A stretch of DNA of 64,000 bases from Blastocatellia bacterium (GTDB lineage Bacteria > Acidobacteriota > Blastocatellia > Chloracidobacteriales > JADJPF01): contig JADJPF010000007.1 in assembly GCA_016713405.1 (NCBI GenBank), positions 62,001-126,000 of the forward strand, written 5' to 3'. The notes beneath the pieces were generated by a model. That model worked only from the letters and a program-made list of their open reading frames with translations. It made no database searches and was not told where the DNA came from. The position numbers and the translations under genes are program-made. The stretch's first letter is position 1, and every line of letters begins with the position of its first letter. Positions 63,597 through 64,000 of the stretch are shown here, piece after piece.

Positions 63597-64000
63597 ATGG
63601 CTGAGATTACTGCTTCAGCAGTAAAGTCACTGCGTGAAAAGACTGGTGCTGGTATGATGGAATGTAAAGCAGCACTAAATGAAGCCCAGGGTGATGAAGA
63701 AAAAGCAATGGAAATTTTGCGTAAACGTGGTCTTGCTTCTGCTAAGAAAAAAGAAGGCCGTGTTGCTGCTGAAGGTGTTGTTGGTTCTTACATTCATATG
63801 GGTGGTAAAGTAGGGGTATTGGTAGAAGTAAACTGTGAAACAGACTTTGTTGCTCGTGGTGAGGTTTTCCAACAATTTGTTAAAGATGTTGCTATGCACA
63901 TTTGTGCTGCTGAACCTCGTTATGTTAGCAAAGAAGATGTTCCAGCAGAAGTTTTAGAAAAAGAACGTGTTTTTGTTCGTGAACAAGCTCTTACAGATGA
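63597..64000 (+). CDS. tsf: Elongation factor Ts, 3'-truncated by the window edge
   Basis: About 134 residues are visible from the ATG at 63597, eight bases after GGAGG. The sequence opens with EITASAVKSLREKTGAGMMECKAALNEAQGDEEKAMEILRKRG (UBA-like ribosome/EF-Tu-binding start) and continues VEVNCETDFVARGEVFQQFVKD, the family core. The frame is open to the end of the window. EF-Ts recharges EF-Tu with GTP; the rpsB-tsf pairing is nearly universal. Confidence 0.97.
   Translation, partial: MAEITASAVKSLREKTGAGMMECKAALNEAQGDEEKAMEILRKRGLASAKKKEGRVAAEGVVGSYIHMGGKVGVLVEVNCETDFVARGEVFQQFVKDVAMHICAAEPRYVSKEDVPAEVLEKERVFVREQALTD

Noticed and set aside
1..64000. tRNA genes, rRNA genes, CRISPR arrays or prophage genes
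   Set aside because: Scanning the intergenic gaps showed no cloverleaf, regularly spaced repeats or phage structural genes.

Overview
The window is an AT-rich chromosomal segment (about one third G+C by eye) from a Gram-negative-type bacterium. The gene content (PrkA/YeaH/SpoVR, KdpFABCDE, PilT, NagZ with an AmpG-like permease, S41 proteases, DUF2723 and DUF3047 proteins, many secreted orphans) fits an Acidobacteriota member, perhaps Blastocatellia. That placement is inference from gene content; there is no rRNA in the window to confirm it. Coding density is high and several convergent pairs have abutting or overlapping stop codons. No tRNA, rRNA or CRISPR array was seen.

Layout. 1-9.8 kb: 3' part of carB, mtnA, nagZ, an AmpG-like permease (NagZ and AmpG suggest muropeptide recycling), an Spy/CpxP-like secreted protein, a GAF-PAS adenylate cyclase and trmL. 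9.9-16.9 kb: an S41 protease, a promoter-structured RNA-terminator unit of 6S-like size, a DNA glycosylase, a zinc-ribbon membrane protein with a tandem repeat, and a two-ATPase Clp-like protein with an unusual N-terminus. 16.9-18.5 kb: an IscB (OMEGA) element with a complete RuvC/HNH nuclease and a folded candidate omega-RNA upstream. 18.5-22.7 kb: a fatty-acid/alcohol oxidation cluster (two acyl-CoA dehydrogenases, an Fe-alcohol dehydrogenase and a small protein). 23-27 kb: secreted repeat protein, LysM protein, PD-(D/E)XK protein, truB. 27.2-34.3 kb: prkA, alpha/beta hydrolase, yeaH, spoVR; yeaH carries a full-length intein with LAGLIDADG motifs, inserted inside the MIDAS metal site. 34.3-41.4 kb: DUF3047, Zn-alcohol dehydrogenase, an ECF sigma/anti-sigma operon with a secreted protein and a zincin-like protein, and Fic. 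41.4-49.5 kb: complete kdpFABCDE. 49.7-58.3 kb: a Rieske oxygenase, DUF2723-TPR, an M50-like protein, a sigma-54 response regulator, dcd, a second S41 protease and DUF3703. 58.4-61.5 kb: pilT-like ATPase and the Fo genes atpI-atpB-atpE. 61.6-64 kb: rplM-rpsI-rpsB-tsf with a possible pseudoknotted rpsB leader.

Seven genes (mtnA, the AmpG-like permease, the cyclase, the zinc-ribbon gene, prkA, spoVR and the Rieske gene) are each broken by exactly one single-base indel, mostly in a short homopolymer, while the protein family reads intact on both sides. This pattern points to uncorrected assembly indels rather than gene decay, so these loci are annotated as whole genes with a frameshift note.

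The two most notable items are the IscB/omega-RNA locus and the MIDAS-splitting intein in the DUF444/YeaH protein.
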